A DNA stretch of 64,000 nucleotides, from positions 1,302,179 through 1,366,178 of the forward strand of contig JAEVLN010000022.1 of assembly GCA_018350325.1 (NCBI GenBank), read 5' to 3'. The DNA comes from Globodera rostochiensis. Lineage: Eukaryota; Nematoda; Chromadorea; Rhabditida; Heteroderidae. Below the pieces are notes generated by a model. The model was not told the origin of the DNA, made no database searches, and saw only the letters and a program-made list of their open reading frames with translations. The translations under genes were made by a program, and so were the position numbers. Of this stretch, positions 12,101 to 24,499 are shown piece by piece; the first letter of the stretch is position 1; each line of letters begins with the position of its first letter.

Positions 12101-13250
12101 CATACGGCCTATTCATTTCAAGTGAGCAGCCATAGTGGGCACAGTGTCCGTTTTGATCAGAGGAACGTTTTGGGATGTTCTGATCGGGGTTGATCGGGCA
12201 CCAATGATCAGAAATGTTTTGGGATGTTCTGATCGGGGTTGATCGGGTACCAATGATCAGAAATGTTTTGGGATGTCCAAATCGGGGTTGATTCGGGCAT
12301 CAAGAAAATGTCGGATCACATCTTTCGGATCAGATCAGGCAAAATTGTCGGCTCCAGGTTTCGGTTCTCGCGGGTTTCAGGAACCCGGACCCCGATCGGA
12401 CACAATAATGCGATCGATCACACCGAACCAACCTTCTCCAATAAAAGTCCCCCCTCTCCCCTCCGTCTTTCTTCAGCTGTCGCATAAGCGCGAGATTCGC
12501 GACGGACGCATTGTGCACGTGCCGTTGCGATTACCGCGCGACAAATTGCAGCACGTGCTGCGCTCCATCGCGTGGCCAATGAGTCAGGCGGGCCTCAGCA
12601 CGGTGATTTGCGTGCTGCCGCTCGTCTTCCTCCAGGTGAACGAACGCGCGAACGCGCTCAAATTGATCAGTGATCGGAAAGCCCCCGCTCTTCAGAATTA
12701 CATTCCACTCGTGTTCGTCAAAACCATTTCATTGGTGGCCATCTGGGGCCTCTTCCACGGACTGGTGAGAGAGCTCGGGCTTCTTCTACGTGTCGGGAAT
12801 GGGGGTTGATGCGAGAGAACGGACTTGAGGACCGATCGAGAATCGCGAATTCTCGATCAAGATTTATTGAGATTTCGATCGGGATCTCGGACGATCTCTA
12901 ATTGATTCAGGTGCTGATGCCGGCCTTCCTCGCTTCACTGCCCACACGATGGTTGGAGCTGAATTGTTACCGGATGGCCGTCCAAAGGATTCAGGTGATT
13001 GCTGATCATCTAGCCTAACAATTAGCTTGCTTCATCTCTCCTAATTTGATCACAGCAAATGGGCGATCAACAACATTTGGATGATGCCAATGATTGGGAC
13101 GGTGCGCTCAGTGGCGGCGGCGGCGGCGGATGCTCAAACACTTTGCTTCCATCGACGGATGTTCAGCAGCAGAAGATGCGGGTCCATGATGAAGCCGATC
13201 AGCAGCAGGACAAAAGGTCAGACGGAAGGACGGGCGCTAATGGACTTTGA
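6118..13250 (+). CDS. Patched-related (PTR) sterol-sensing-domain membrane protein
   Basis: About twenty exons give a protein of the nematode patched-related family. These are multi-pass membrane proteins related to Patched and Dispatched, with roles in cuticle, moulting and trafficking in C. elegans. The start ATG at 6118 opens an acidic, His/Gln-rich cytosolic head. Exon 2 (6624 on) gives the first membrane segment after [12 protein letters not shown]. Exon 3 (7344-7440) has the typical [20 protein letters not shown]. Exons at about 8500-9930 carry the sterol-sensing region: [66 protein letters not shown] and [19 protein letters not shown]. After a second extracellular loop, 11836-12970 holds the last membrane bundle, including [18 protein letters not shown]. 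The tail (13057-13250) is Gly/Gln-rich. Several 3' splice sites are preceded by pure C tracts. Exon joins between 6760-7340 and 7840-8400 are uncertain. Confidence 0.9.
6949..7213. repeat. 47-bp minisatellite in a PTR intron, six copies
   Basis: A 46-47-bp unit beginning CCTGTCGAAATGCCGGCGGC recurs at 6949, 6996, 7042, 7089, 7136 and 7183, followed directly by the 3' part of the intron. Each unit contains the palindrome GCCGGC. The matching right-arm intron has only three copies. Confidence 0.93.
10560..10800. repeat. 22-bp-type minisatellite in a PTR intron
   Basis: About ten imperfect copies of a CCCCGGAAGGGTTTTCGACC-like unit, with a shorter CCCCGGAAGAT variant, fill the intron between the exon ending near 10533 and the exon beginning near 10916. 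The unit holds a CCGG core. Apparent reading frames through it are repeat artefacts. Confidence 0.88.
12150..12295. repeat. About 58-bp repeat in a PTR intron, three copies
   Basis: Units built on AATGTTTTGGGATGTTCTGATC and GGGGTTGATCGGGCACCAATGATC recur three times. They are part of a wider enrichment of TGATC/GATCA words in these introns, including a cluster at 12002-12030. Confidence 0.8.
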
Positions 13251-13329
13251 TTTGAAAAGGGTTCCTCGACCCTTCGGGGATAGCATAACGCCGGAGGGGG
13301 AGGCCACAATGTCGTGGTGGACGACGTCG

Positions 13330-13535
13330 AACCCCAAGCCAAGGTGGCTTAGGCCTAAGCCTAACGAACCCCAAGCCAAGGTGGCTTAGGCCTAAGCCTA
13401 ACGAACCCCAAGCCAAGGTGGCTTAGGCCTAAGCCTAACGAACCCCAAGCCAAGGTGGCTTAGGCCTAAGCCTAACGAACCCCAAGCCAAGGTGGCTTAG
13501 GCCTAAGCCTAACGAACCCCAAGCCAAGGTGGCGC
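13330..13535. repeat. 37-bp minisatellite carrying telomere-type TTAGGC/GCCTAA motifs
   Basis: Five full copies and one partial copy of a 37-bp unit (start points 13330, 13367, 13404, 13441, 13478, 13515). Each contains GGCTTAGGCCTAAGCCTAAC, which is one TTAGGC facing two GCCTAA hexamers, the nematode telomere repeat in head-to-head arrangement. It lies just downstream of the PTR stop codon. Confidence 0.92.
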
Positions 13536-16248
13536 TTAAACCACTTTAAATTCTCAATTTCAGCGCATCAAATAACATAATTTCAGACAATTTTGTATAA
13601 AAATATTTTATCACAAATTTTGACCCGTGATAACGCCGGAGGAGAGGCCCAAAAATAAATTTCGTGGTGGAGACGTGTACGGCTCCAACAAAGGGTCCAA
13701 CAACAAACAGCACACTTTTGTTGCAGGACCGCTTTGGGGCCCCTCCGGTTGAGTTATTTGTTGATGAGCGCCGCCAGGCAAAAGCGTTCGACGTCTTTGG
13801 CGGAAAAGGGAAAAGATGCCGACGACGAGAAACAAAGCGCAAATCAATCGACAGCGGCAGAATGCTGATCAACGCAACGTGTTCTCGAGAATGCTCAAAA
13901 TTGGAAACCTCCGGGCGCCGCGGCATTCAGTGAACATTTCTGGCACGGGGCGCTTTTTGTGCGCAAAAAAATCCAATTCTCCGGCGGACTTGACCGCGGG
14001 AGGCACGCAAACCGGGAGGCCAGAATGCCCCTTTTTTAACGGCAAATCCATTGCCTATTTTGAAAATTTGCCATTTCTTGGTCATTTTTTGAGGGAAAAA
14101 TGATTTTCCAAACTCAATAAAACCCTTTTTTTGAAATTTATTAAGAAAAATTGCCATTTCTTAGAAGCCGTTTGCCATTTTTTTTTTGCAAAGGTGATCT
14201 GGCTTCCCTGCACGCAAACATTGTACAAAATTAAGCGTTCTGTGTTGATTTTCCACGTTTACTCATTTAGTTTGTTTAGAGGCTTTCTAATTTTCGGTAA
14301 CAAATTATGGTTCGAAAAGCGTCCATTGAATGTTTTCTCAAAAACGGAAAAGCTGACTGACATGTGCACCACTAATGATGCTCGAAACCTTTGACGTCGA
14401 GACTCCCGAGCACCCCCCCCCCACTACCACCACTAATCACCCATCAAACATTTTTGTGCGTCATTTACAAAACAAAATATCCCCAAATACATACCGCGTA
14501 TACTCTTGTAATCCCCTATCCTCTGAATAGGTTGAAAAATAATCCCCCATGGGGGATTACAGAGTGAGTATACACGGTATGTGTCCTCCACCTTTCACCA
14601 AAGCGTTTTTTAAATTTTATTTTTGTCTTTCATATTCTCTAGTTTTTGTATATTTTGCGGCGTTCACACAATTCGTATACCCACCCACCTATATGTATTA
14701 TTATTATTAATTATTATTATTATTTGTATTATGTGAGAAGAGCCAATCTCTCAAAATAAAAAATAGTAAATACAAAAAGATCCCCCCTTTTTTGCTCTAT
14801 TTTCCTCGCGCTTTGTCTGGCCAGCAACGAATAAATAAAGTAAAGTACTCGTGCAAATAAATTTTTGGTTGGTTGGCAACGTTTTTTGTGTTGCCTCGTC
14901 AACGAATTTTGACTCTGTCCAAAGAGAATCAATCGCCCGCCCCCGCCCCCGGCGATTTGTCGATTTTTGGGCGATGAATGGAAAAGTGAAGCGGTGGCGG
15001 CGCTCCAATTCCTCCCCCCCTCCGACAACAGAACAAATAACAAATCCCCGTGAACACAGAACAGCAACAACAGGAGAACAACCTTCACATTTATATCGCA
15101 ATTAAAAGAAGAAAAAAAAAATGTCTGTCCTTTGAAGAATAATTTTTGGTTTGAGAGACGGGGGGGGGGGGAAGCGGGAAACAAATTTCCCACTTAAATC
15201 GGTGACGAAAAACAAAAAAAGAATTATGAATAAAATTACACATGCACACGCAAATATATTTATGGATGGGTTAGAACTAACACAAGAGGGAGACAGAGAG
15301 GTTAGAACCCAGTGAAGACGAAATATAAAATAACTTAAGGAGGGGGGGGGGGAAACAAAGATGGGGGGACGGGGCGACGGGTGCCCATGCCACCACCCAA
15401 CGAGCCCACACAGAAATGCCAAAGCTGCATGGACATGGTGGTGGTGATGAACGTGTTGAGATGTTGTGGGGATGGAATTGAGTGGTGGCAGCCAACAAAA
15501 CAAAAACAAACAAACAGAGACAGGAGGCGGTGGGTGACCAAGCTGAACAGGAGGAGCAAATATCTTGTCATGGTTGGAGGTGTACACAAGTCCAAAACAA
15601 ACAAGTTGGGGGAGTGAGTGTGTGTGTGTGTCTCGAACTCTGCTGAACCGCAAGTCCTAAAGAGAAGGTGCAGAGAATATTTCTTTTTGGAGAGAGAAAA
15701 GAACCCATCTCGCGCAGAGAAGTCGCAAATGATCATTCAGAATAAAGCAAATCCCGGGGGGTGGGGGGAGGGGGGGTAAATGGCCTGGCCATAAAGCAAA
15801 AACAACACTGTGAAAGGAGTTTTTGATCTCTGATGCCTAAAACAGAACGCATTTTGAAAACAACGAACGCATCACAAATCGATCGGTGACAGCTGGAGGA
15901 ATAGGTGGTAAATGTTTTTGGGCATGGAATGCGAGACGGTGGCAGCAGCCGGTGGGAGGATGTCCATGAGAGCAGAGAGACCTTTTGCTGGGCGGTGGGT
16001 AAAGCGCAGAACAGCAGTAGCAGCAGCACAACCAACATCATCATCAAGCAGAGGAGGGCGGTGGTGGTGTATCTGCTGAAAAATAATGCGGTTTCAAATG
16101 CCCCTCTTCAACAAATCGCGGGGTTTACAGTTCCTCGGCCAGTACTAGTAGAATGTCTGTCCGGATTCTGAAAACTCACCGGGCGCCGTTCGTTGTTGTT
16201 GTTGTTGTCCCATCCGTTTGGTTGCTTCTCTCTGTTTTTCTTGCGCGC
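13536..16248. other. Intergenic and probable 3'-flank of the p66 gene
   Basis: No protein gene is recognised. The segment from about 14600 to 16248 lies downstream of the minus-strand p66 stop codon and probably includes its 3' UTR. It is A/T-rich with poly-C/G runs near 14414, 15160, 15345 and 15760. Open frames here are low-complexity. Confidence 0.5.
14489..14582. mobile_element. Small palindromic MITE-like element
   Basis: About 94 bp that folds back on itself. CATACCGCGTATACTC with TGTAATCCCC at the left faces GGGGGATTACAGAGTGAGTATA and CACGGTATG at the right. An inner perfect palindrome, AATCCCCCATGGGGGATT, lies at about 14551-14568. There is no coding capacity. The ends pair over about 30 bp with a few mismatches, the form of a non-autonomous terminal-inverted-repeat element. 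I cannot confirm a target-site duplication. Confidence 0.7.
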
Positions 16249-19200
16249 TCACTTTTTGCCGGCCCCCGTCCCGGCCTTCATCTGCTGTTGTGCCAAATAC
16301 ATTTGGTGAAATTGGCGCAGCAACTGCGGGTTGCTGGTGAGCTGACTCAGCAGTTGCGCATTGGCATTGTTTGCCCCGCCGCCTCCGCCGGCGCCCAGTT
16401 GGCTGAGCTGTGATTGCAGTGCCAGCATCGGATTGCTGACGAATGCTGCCATTGCGGCCTGAACAATGTGATCGGTGGTCGGAATGGAGACACACGGTGA
16501 GCGGAAGTGACTGCTCCTCACTAATTATTCCTTACCATTTGTTGAGCAATGCTGTTTGCACTGCTCGACGACGACGAGGCAGTGGACGACGGAAGGTTTG
16601 CGGCGCCGCCGCCGCTGTTCGTCGTCGAAACGGCGGCTGTCGATGACGAGGTGCTGGGTGAAGATTGGGGGATCATTAATAAGATTATCAAACTTTCAAC
16701 GGAAGTAACACAAAAAATGTGTAAATGTGTGTCGGTGGTCAACAAACGTCCTCCTCCCCTCCCCTCACCTCACCTTGACCTATTCTGCTGTTGATGGACT
16801 TGTTGTGCTGCTGCTTGAATCAGTGCGGCGGCCATTGCATTTCCAGCGCCGGCGCCGGATGCATTGGCGGCAGAGTTTTGGGCATTTTGTTGCTGTTGTT
16901 GAGTGCGTTGCTGCTGTTGGGTGGCAAGTGCCGAGTAGAGATGCTACAGTTTTAGGTGGGGACGAATTACTATATATGTACATGGAATTATGCAAAAAAA
17001 AAAAAAACCTGAAAAACCATCGGATTGTTTGCCATGGTTGCGGCAAGCATCGGATTCGACAGCATTTGACGAAACAACGGCGAGCTGGAGAAGGAGGCCA
17101 TAGCAGCAAATTGCTGAAATCAACAACAGCAATTTAATTATTCTAGAAAAGGGCCACCCCAAAAGCCCAAAAAAACCTGTTGAAGCTGAGGGTTTTGAGC
17201 CAATGCAGCAAGCGGATTTGCGACTGTTGCTGAACTGCTCGATGACGATGGCGTTGCGCCAGCCGAAATTCGCTTTGCTGATGACGATTTTGTCTGCTGA
17301 CTTGACGAAGCATGATGACTCTAAATTGTATTGCACATTAAAACAAATGACATTTGTTCATCAATCCAACATTTTAATTTAAATAATCATTTTGAGAATT
17401 TTAATTTTACGCAAATTTTTAAAATTGCTTCTTTCCTTTCTCAGCACTAACCTTCGCGCTGCTTGTCACACTAGTCACTGTGTTTGTAATTCCGCCACCA
17501 CCAGCCGATTTGCTGAGATTGAGTGCGGTCGACGACGCGTTCTGTTGCTGTTGTTGTTGTTGGTGGTGGTGTTGCTGGTGCTGGTTGAACGGCTGCAGGG
17601 CGGCAGCCGCGGCGACGGTCGACGACACATTTTTCAGTGCCGCTGACGTCGACGACTGATTGGAAACGGTGGCTTAAAAAAATGTTGCGCAAAGTTTGAA
17701 CATGAACCACCGCGTGCTCTTTCTCTCCCAAAGCGTTGTCGGAGCTCAACATCCTCACCCCCCCCCCCTGCAAGTGGAAAAGCTACCAACGACAGTGTCA
17801 CACAAAAGACACTGCCACCAACGCCAAATTTTGAAAGAAAAAAAAACCTTGGACATTGTGTTGCTGCTGCGTCTGCTTCAACTGATTGTGAACACTGCCA
17901 GTGGACGTCGTCGTCGTCGTCGTCTGTTGCTGAGTTGGAGCCGCCATGGACGGCGGAGTTGGCAGCACCGGCTCAACATTGTACTTGCCCGCCAACACTT
18001 GCCGTTCAAATTCCTAAAATTGAAAGCGGAATAAGCCCCGTTGATGAACAATGTTCTCCTCCGCACCTTCTCCTTGTCCTGGACTTGTTGAAAGGCTCGC
18101 TTGAGCAGCGCCGTGTAATCTTGACGGACCTTTCGCTTCTGCGCCTGTCTGATGCATCGTTCGCAGTACAGGTGGTAATCCTGAACAACAACAACAACAA
18201 AAAATGGCATGTTAGTCCAGTGGGGGTTTTTTGTTGGTGTTGGCACGGCGGGGGTGGCTTAACATTGTTCACCTCTTGCTCCCCGCAGATGGCCTTCCAT
18301 GACGGCGTAAAGTCGGTCTCGCACTCCTCACATTGGTACGGTGGAAAGTCCACTTTTCTAAATGGGAATAAACAAAAAATGATAATATCTAAGAAGAAAC
18401 ATCACGGTGTGTACAACCTGAACATGCTCTTGTCCTTCAACACTCGTTGCACCGTCAGGTCCAACCCCAACAAATAGGAGAAGTCTGGCTGGTTCCCGTT
18501 GGGAATAAACTGAAGGTCCGGTGGCGGCGCCTTCGCGGCTGGCAACTTCATTACCATTACGTCCAACTCCTTGCGCAACTGCTGTCGAGCAGTGACAATT
18601 TTCTGTTGGGTCAGCTCACGTGCCTGAATTGTAAATGAATGGCTGGGTGGGTGGGTTGGGTAACGGACGTTCAGAACCAATCATCAAAATTGATCGTTCT
18701 TCCCCCCCCCCCCTCCCCCTCTGCTCCGCCATGTCCTGCTCCAATTGAATGTATTCATCTACTGGCTGATGGGCTGACCTGTTTGTGTGCAGCGTCAATT
18801 TGCGCTTGCGCAATGGCCTGAGACGTTGCAGAGCTTTGCAGGTGCTGAGAAAATTTGGCGGCCGATGCGGCGTTCGAATTCTGAAAATAAAAAAATGACT
18901 GTTTGTCCTCTGGCAAATGTTGTTGTTCAAATCCAACCTGAACTTGGCCACCACTCGTCGGCATGTTGGAAGCCTAAGCGTAAAAAAATGGATGCACTGC
19001 TCGACCATGGGGTTAAATCAATAGGAAACCTGAGCAACCGCATATTGGCGAAGCAGTTCGGTCAGTGCCTGGCCCGTCCCGTGGGGCAACGTTTTGATCA
19101 TTTGGGCCAATTGTTGCGGATTCTGCGAGAGTCGCGTGTACAGTTGCTGAATGACCTTAAGCGCGAGATGAGTGATGATGACAGCAAATGTGGGCACTTT

Positions 19201-21019
19201 TTAAATCCCCAAAATGTCTCTGCCCACCGGGCGGAAAATGTCTTCCACTTCCCTCTCCCTCCTCCCTCAACCTGTTGGTGTTGGGGGGGCAACGCGGCCA
19301 GTTGAATGCCGGCCCCGCTGTTCGTCATGCTGCCCAATGAAGCGCCAATGCCGGCCCCGTTCTGCAACGCGGCAACGTCGGCCTTTGCAAGTCCTACGGG
19401 GACAAAATTTTGTGATTAGCCTTAGGCCAAGTCGTAGCGCCCCGAACGCTTTACCGACGACGACATCGTCCAGTCCAACAATGGACGACTAATGGACATG
19501 GACAAATTGCGGTGCCCAACCCAATGGAACCGTTCATCCACGTCGTCCAGTCCAAAACAATGGACAAATTTGCTTCACCACCAGCAGCACCGGTGTCCAG
19601 TCCAACCCAATGGAAGCGTTCATCCAAATCCAAAATCAAACCTCCCCCACCCCCACACCCCCCCCCGCCCAATTCGTACAGTTAGCAGCCAACGCCGTTA
19701 CCTTTCTTCCCATGCTGCGATGTTCCGTTCGCTTTGTTTGCGTTGCCCGACTGATGCGGGGACGGGTTGACGACCGCCACTTTTGGCTTATACGCTTGGC
19801 CAGACGAATTTTGCACAACACCAGGCGCTAACCTTCGAACACATTCCTGTTGTTGTTGTTGTTGCTGCTGTTGTTGCTAAATCAATAAATAGAATGCCAA
19901 TAACAAAATGCCAAAATAAAAATTTGGTTGACTTTTTAAATGAAAAAATCCAACGGTGCCGAACTTCAAAACTAAATTTATGTCGAAAAATCAAACTCGC
20001 CATTTTCTGGACAGCTTTCTGTTGGCTCTGCTGCAACTTCTTGAGCATGAACAGCTTGGCCTCCTCCAGCCGCAGAACGGATTCCAACTCGCGAATTTGC
20101 AGCTCGCGCTGTGTCAGAACGTCGTTGGGCACTTCCTGCCGTCGGACCTGAGTGGGGACGGTGGGGCACTGAGGCCGTACAAACATTTGGCCATGTGACA
20201 AACATTTTCATATCGTTCCCTCAGCACCGCAACGTCCGCCTCGTTCAGTGACGATATGTCACTTTCGTCGGACATCATGACAACATCGCCGTCAGTGTCA
20301 AGACGTATCTGCAACACAAAATGAAAAGCTACCTCCCCCCCCCTTCCCCAACATTTGGCCACGCTTACGCCAAATTTGCAGTCATATTGGTCCAGTTCCT
20401 GGCCGTCGTCCAGCTTCCGCTTCAGCTTCCGCTTGAGGGACGTGACGCGATGTTGCGGGGACTGGGAAAGAGTGGACGCGTCGCCGTCGACGACGACGTC
20501 CATGCCCGTCGTGGTGGGAACAACGCCATCCCCAGCACCCGTACTGTGCTCTTGAACCTGTCGTCGAAAAGAAATGACACGTTAAATTCGCGAGAACAAA
20601 AAAATATGTCTCGGGATTTTGGGTCAGTTCAGCACCGTTGGACTCGTTCAAAAACAACAATAACAACAACAACAGAAAATTCAGAAGCCCCGACCATGTC
20701 CAGCTCGTCCGTTCGTTGTCGACTCTTTGTGCAGCTGCTGCTGTCCCGGTCCTGCTGTTCAGCTGCTGACCGTTGTTCACTTTGTTGCTTTTTGGCGTTC
20801 AGTGCGGAGACGCGCGTGGAACGGCGCAACGACGGACAATTTGCAGAAAGTTGTACGGAAAAGTCGTTGTTGTCGTTGTCGACGACGTCGTTGGTGTTGT
20901 TGTCCGGTTGTTCAGTGTTTTCGTCGTGCTGTGGCGGCGTTTTGTGATCCGTCGTTTTTTTTGCTGATTTTTCTGCACTTTTACAATCGGCACAATCACT
21001 GTTCGTTGTGTTTGATAAT
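16249..21019 (-). CDS. p66 / DCP-66-like NuRD complex subunit (GATAD2 family)
   Basis: Minus-strand multi-exon gene. p66 (GATAD2A/B; C. elegans DCP-66) links MBD proteins to the NuRD deacetylase-remodelling complex in the nucleus. From the N-terminus, an acidic Asn/Asp-rich exon (about 21019-20700) includes RRSTRVSALNAKKQ, then the exon near 20555-20370 has SLKRKLKRKLDDGQ. Conserved region 1 lies at about 20130-20030 (RELQIRELESVLRLEEAKLF then MLKKLQQSQQK), the coiled coil that binds MBD in this family. Conserved region 2 is a GATA-like zinc finger split by an intron: PPYQCEECETDFTPSWKAIC (about 18350-18290) and YHLYCERCIRQAQKRKVRQD with KRAFQQVQDKEK (about 18180-18065). The C-terminal part is Gln/Ser/Ala-rich and ends MKAGTGAGKK at 16249. 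The 5' end is uncertain. An upstream exon near 21400-21170 is possible. Confidence 0.87.
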
Positions 21020-21419
21020 TTCTAAATAAACATTTTCAAATCAAATTGTTAATGTACACAAAACAAAAAAAGAAAAAATTGAAAAAATGAATAAATAACA
21101 AAACGAGAGAATTGGCTGCCTCAATTTGCAACCTTTTTGGTGATTTCGCAAGAAATTTTTGTGCATTCATTTTTATTTTATAATCGGTTTGATTACCGCC
21201 CAAACAAATTGCTTAAAAATTAGGGGGAGGGGTAACGCATTGGTACAGGTAACAGTTAGGTAACTGAAAAACAATTTCAATTTGTTGTGGTGGGGAAAGT
21301 TTTTTGTAAAATTGGAGGCGAATAATTTGAGCATGCGAATGGGCGCGGGGCACAGAACAGTTTCAATGTCTTCGTCCGACACTTTCTGTTGCTGGTCACG
21401 AGAAGTTGAAGGAGTTAAA

Positions 21420-24400
21420 CATTTACATTACAAACAAATTCATTTTTGAAAAAGTGGTCGGAGGAGACTTTTGAGATTGAGCAATTGTTTTTAGTGTATA
21501 AAAAGTGAATGATGTTTATGGAGAATTGACAATTGGTGAAAAACGTGGCAAAAAAAACTCCCCCCCCCCCCCCCGCCGTCACCGGACGGTCTTTAACGAA
21601 CGTTTTTTGTGTTGTGCTGCTACGATTGATATTATTATTCGAGTGAAGAGGCTGTGGACGAGTTGGGGGGGGGCCTTTTGTTTCAGCAGACGGTTGGGGA
21701 GCCCTCCGCTTAGTTCACTGGCTTTTTGAGATTTGGGGAATTGGGGGGGGGGGGGGGTGGGGGATTACTCTCTGGATGGGCGGGGGGTTGGGGGGGGGGA
21801 ATTTGTGGGGGTGGACGAATGAAATGGGATGAAGAAAATTGGTCGGACTGTGTGGAGATGGTGGCGGTGATGGTGGGGGAGGGATTGGGGGAGCTGAACG
21901 AAGAGGTGAGGAAGAAGAAGAAGGAGGAGGTGGAGGTGGAGGATGCTCTGCTGTTGGTGTGTGCGTGTGATCGATACCAGCGCTTATCCCCCCCCCCCCC
22001 TCCCGCTCACCCTCAAGCGGAATGTGAAATTACGACAACATCAAAACAGATAAATGAATGAATGAATTGGGTCGAAAGAGTAAGGGGGGGGGGGGGAAGA
22101 ATATGTGCACTCTGTTGGGAAGGATGGCATATGGAGGAGCTTTTGCCACTCGTGACCAAATAATGCATAATGAATGAATTGGAAGCAAATGGCCACCTCC
22201 CTCCCTGCCACCCCCCGATCAGACCGCCCGCTGCACAAAGGCCAACCACCACAACACACATTCATTCAGCTGTTTACAACGGTTTAAAGGGGGGGGGGCC
22301 TTAAGCTTTCGCAGTTCGCAGTTTACTTCGTGTGAGCGACCCTACGGCACTGTGCGCCCCCGGATGTCTCAAATTGGCATCAGCAGCTTGTTTACTTGTG
22401 TGCATGCCATGCCATGCCATGCCCTGTCCGTCCTCCACCCATCCGTGCCCGCTTTTCCCAAATGCTTCTCGAGGAGATGCTTATTTGTGCCGGATGGCTC
22501 TTCGCATTTTGACTCGACTCTTTCTTCTGCGGCTGCTGCTACAGGCGGGTGGGGGGGGGGGGACGACTGAGTGAAGCGATAATAGATGCCGTGTGAATAA
22601 TGTCCAATGTGAGTTAGTTCAGACTTAGAGGAGTGATGAGGCGATGAAGGTGGGGGGGGGGGGGAATTGGGGGGGGGCTATGGGCTTTTCATTCATTTCT
22701 CCTCTTTTTCCTTTTCAATGCATTATATGTATTTGCTTTGGCTTATTCTGCGACCGGACGACCAAAAGGCAGTCGTCAGTAGTGGCAAAAGCGGAAGGGC
22801 GCCGGAGGGGGGGGGGGGATGCATTGGCCGGGGGGGGGGGAAGCGTACGAATGGAGGGGAGAAGAGGGAGTGCCCAACTTAACTTTCACTTCATTACAAA
22901 ATGTTTTTGGGAATTTCGTGCAGCATAAATTGGCCCGTGATTGAGACTATGCCGCCGGTGGTTACACTGGTGGGGGGCAGGACTTTGAGGAGTCTAGGAA
23001 ATTGGGCGCCGGGGGGGGGGGCGGAGGAGTCTAAGAAAATTGGGCGCCGGGGGGGGGGAAATGGGCGCCGAGTTTAATCGATTCCACTAAATGAATGCCG
23101 GATTGATTAAGCATACGATGACTGATGGCCTTAAGATAATCTAACGGACAGCAAAAGTGTGGAAATAAAATGTTCGTCGAATACAATGGAAAAATTTCAA
23201 AAGCATTTGCCAGCAGGCAAAAGGATGTAAAAACATCATCGGCTTTCAAAAAACCACAAAAAGATGCTAAAGCATCAGATATCGAAGCCCTGTTATTGAC
23301 TAACAGAATAATACAAATTTAAAGTAGCAAATCATTCACGGACTAGGCAACCCCAATCCCCCCCCCCGGCGCCCAATTTCCCGGACACCGGGGAGGAGGA
23401 AGGAGGGGACAACAAATGCTCGGGTTGTGTTCGGAAAATGTGGGAGGATCGGTGTGCTGATGGCAGTGGACGGATCGGCTTAGAGAGTGCTTCTTCTTCT
23501 TCTAACACTGTCCCCCCCCCCCCGGCGTTTTGCGCGCACAGCAAAATTTTGGTGATGTAGCCGCTGCGTTTCGGGAAATAAAAGAAGCGGTGCTTGGTCA
23601 GATGGACAAAATGCAGCAGCAGCAGCAGCAGCAGCAGGCAGGAGATGATGGTGGTGGGAGGCAGGCAGTTGCTGATGATGTTGGGGGTGGGGTGGGGGGG
23701 ACTGAACAAAGACGAAGTGGGGGGTGGGGGGGGGGGAATGGTTGGTGGGAAAGGGGGGGGGGGGGGGATAGGGGGGGGGGGGGACGCGAAAAGGACTATG
23801 ACGACGCAAATGATGCCTCACATAGGGGGGGGGGGGGGGGACAGAGCTGTTGTTTGGGATTGGAGGTTGGTTGAATGTGGATTGGGTGGTGGTAGAGGAG
23901 GGCGGGGGGGGGGGAGGGGGGAGAGGAATATTAGTGTCAGTGAGGAGCGGTATGGCGAAGTGAGAGGCAATGAGGGGAATGAATGGGGGGGGGGGGAAAC
24001 TCGGCGGAGGAGCAAGACGGGCAGCAGCAGCAGGAGGAGGAACACGACAGATAGAGAAAGGTTGTTGTAAATGGCTAAATGGAGGGGGGGGGGGGTCGCT
24101 TTGTGGTGGGTGCCCTCATCCCCCAATTGAGAGAAATTTGAGCATGACAAGAAACGGACGGACGGACGGACGGGCGGACGAATGAACGAACGGGCGGCGA
24201 GGGAGGGGGATAATGCTGTCAAAGTGTTAAGATACCCATCAGCAACACAACCCGCCCCTGCTGAACATGATGACGGCAAAGTGCGGCTCGCACACAAAGG
24301 TTACAAGCAAAATGCCGAGATTGATGAACAGAACAATTTGTTTGGCATTGGAATCGATGACGCTTTTCATAGAAAATGAAAGAAGCTTTCGCTTTCATCA

Positions 24401-24420
24401 ATAAAAATGGATGTGTAAGT
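21420..24420. other. Gene-poor, homopolymer-G-rich region
   Basis: Dozens of G runs of 8-18 bases (for example 21745-21758, 22647-22658, 23756-23767, 23825-23840) alternate with AT-rich sequence. A (CAG)n tract lies near 23613-23638. The run GGCGCCGGGGGGGG occurs twice (near 23007 and 23044). Forward and reverse frames are Gly- or Pro-rich artefacts. No conserved gene is recognised. Confidence 0.6.
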
Positions 24421-24499
24421 AATGGGAAAGAAAGAATGGCGCCGGAGGGGGTGGGGGGGGGGGGGGGGGAATGAGTGAAAATAAATTTAATTTGTGAAG

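Noticed and set aside
23594..24070. Gly-rich open frame of about 160 codons
   Set aside because: Produced by poly-G runs. No ATG context, domain or splice evidence, and runs this long are poorly determined in sequencing.
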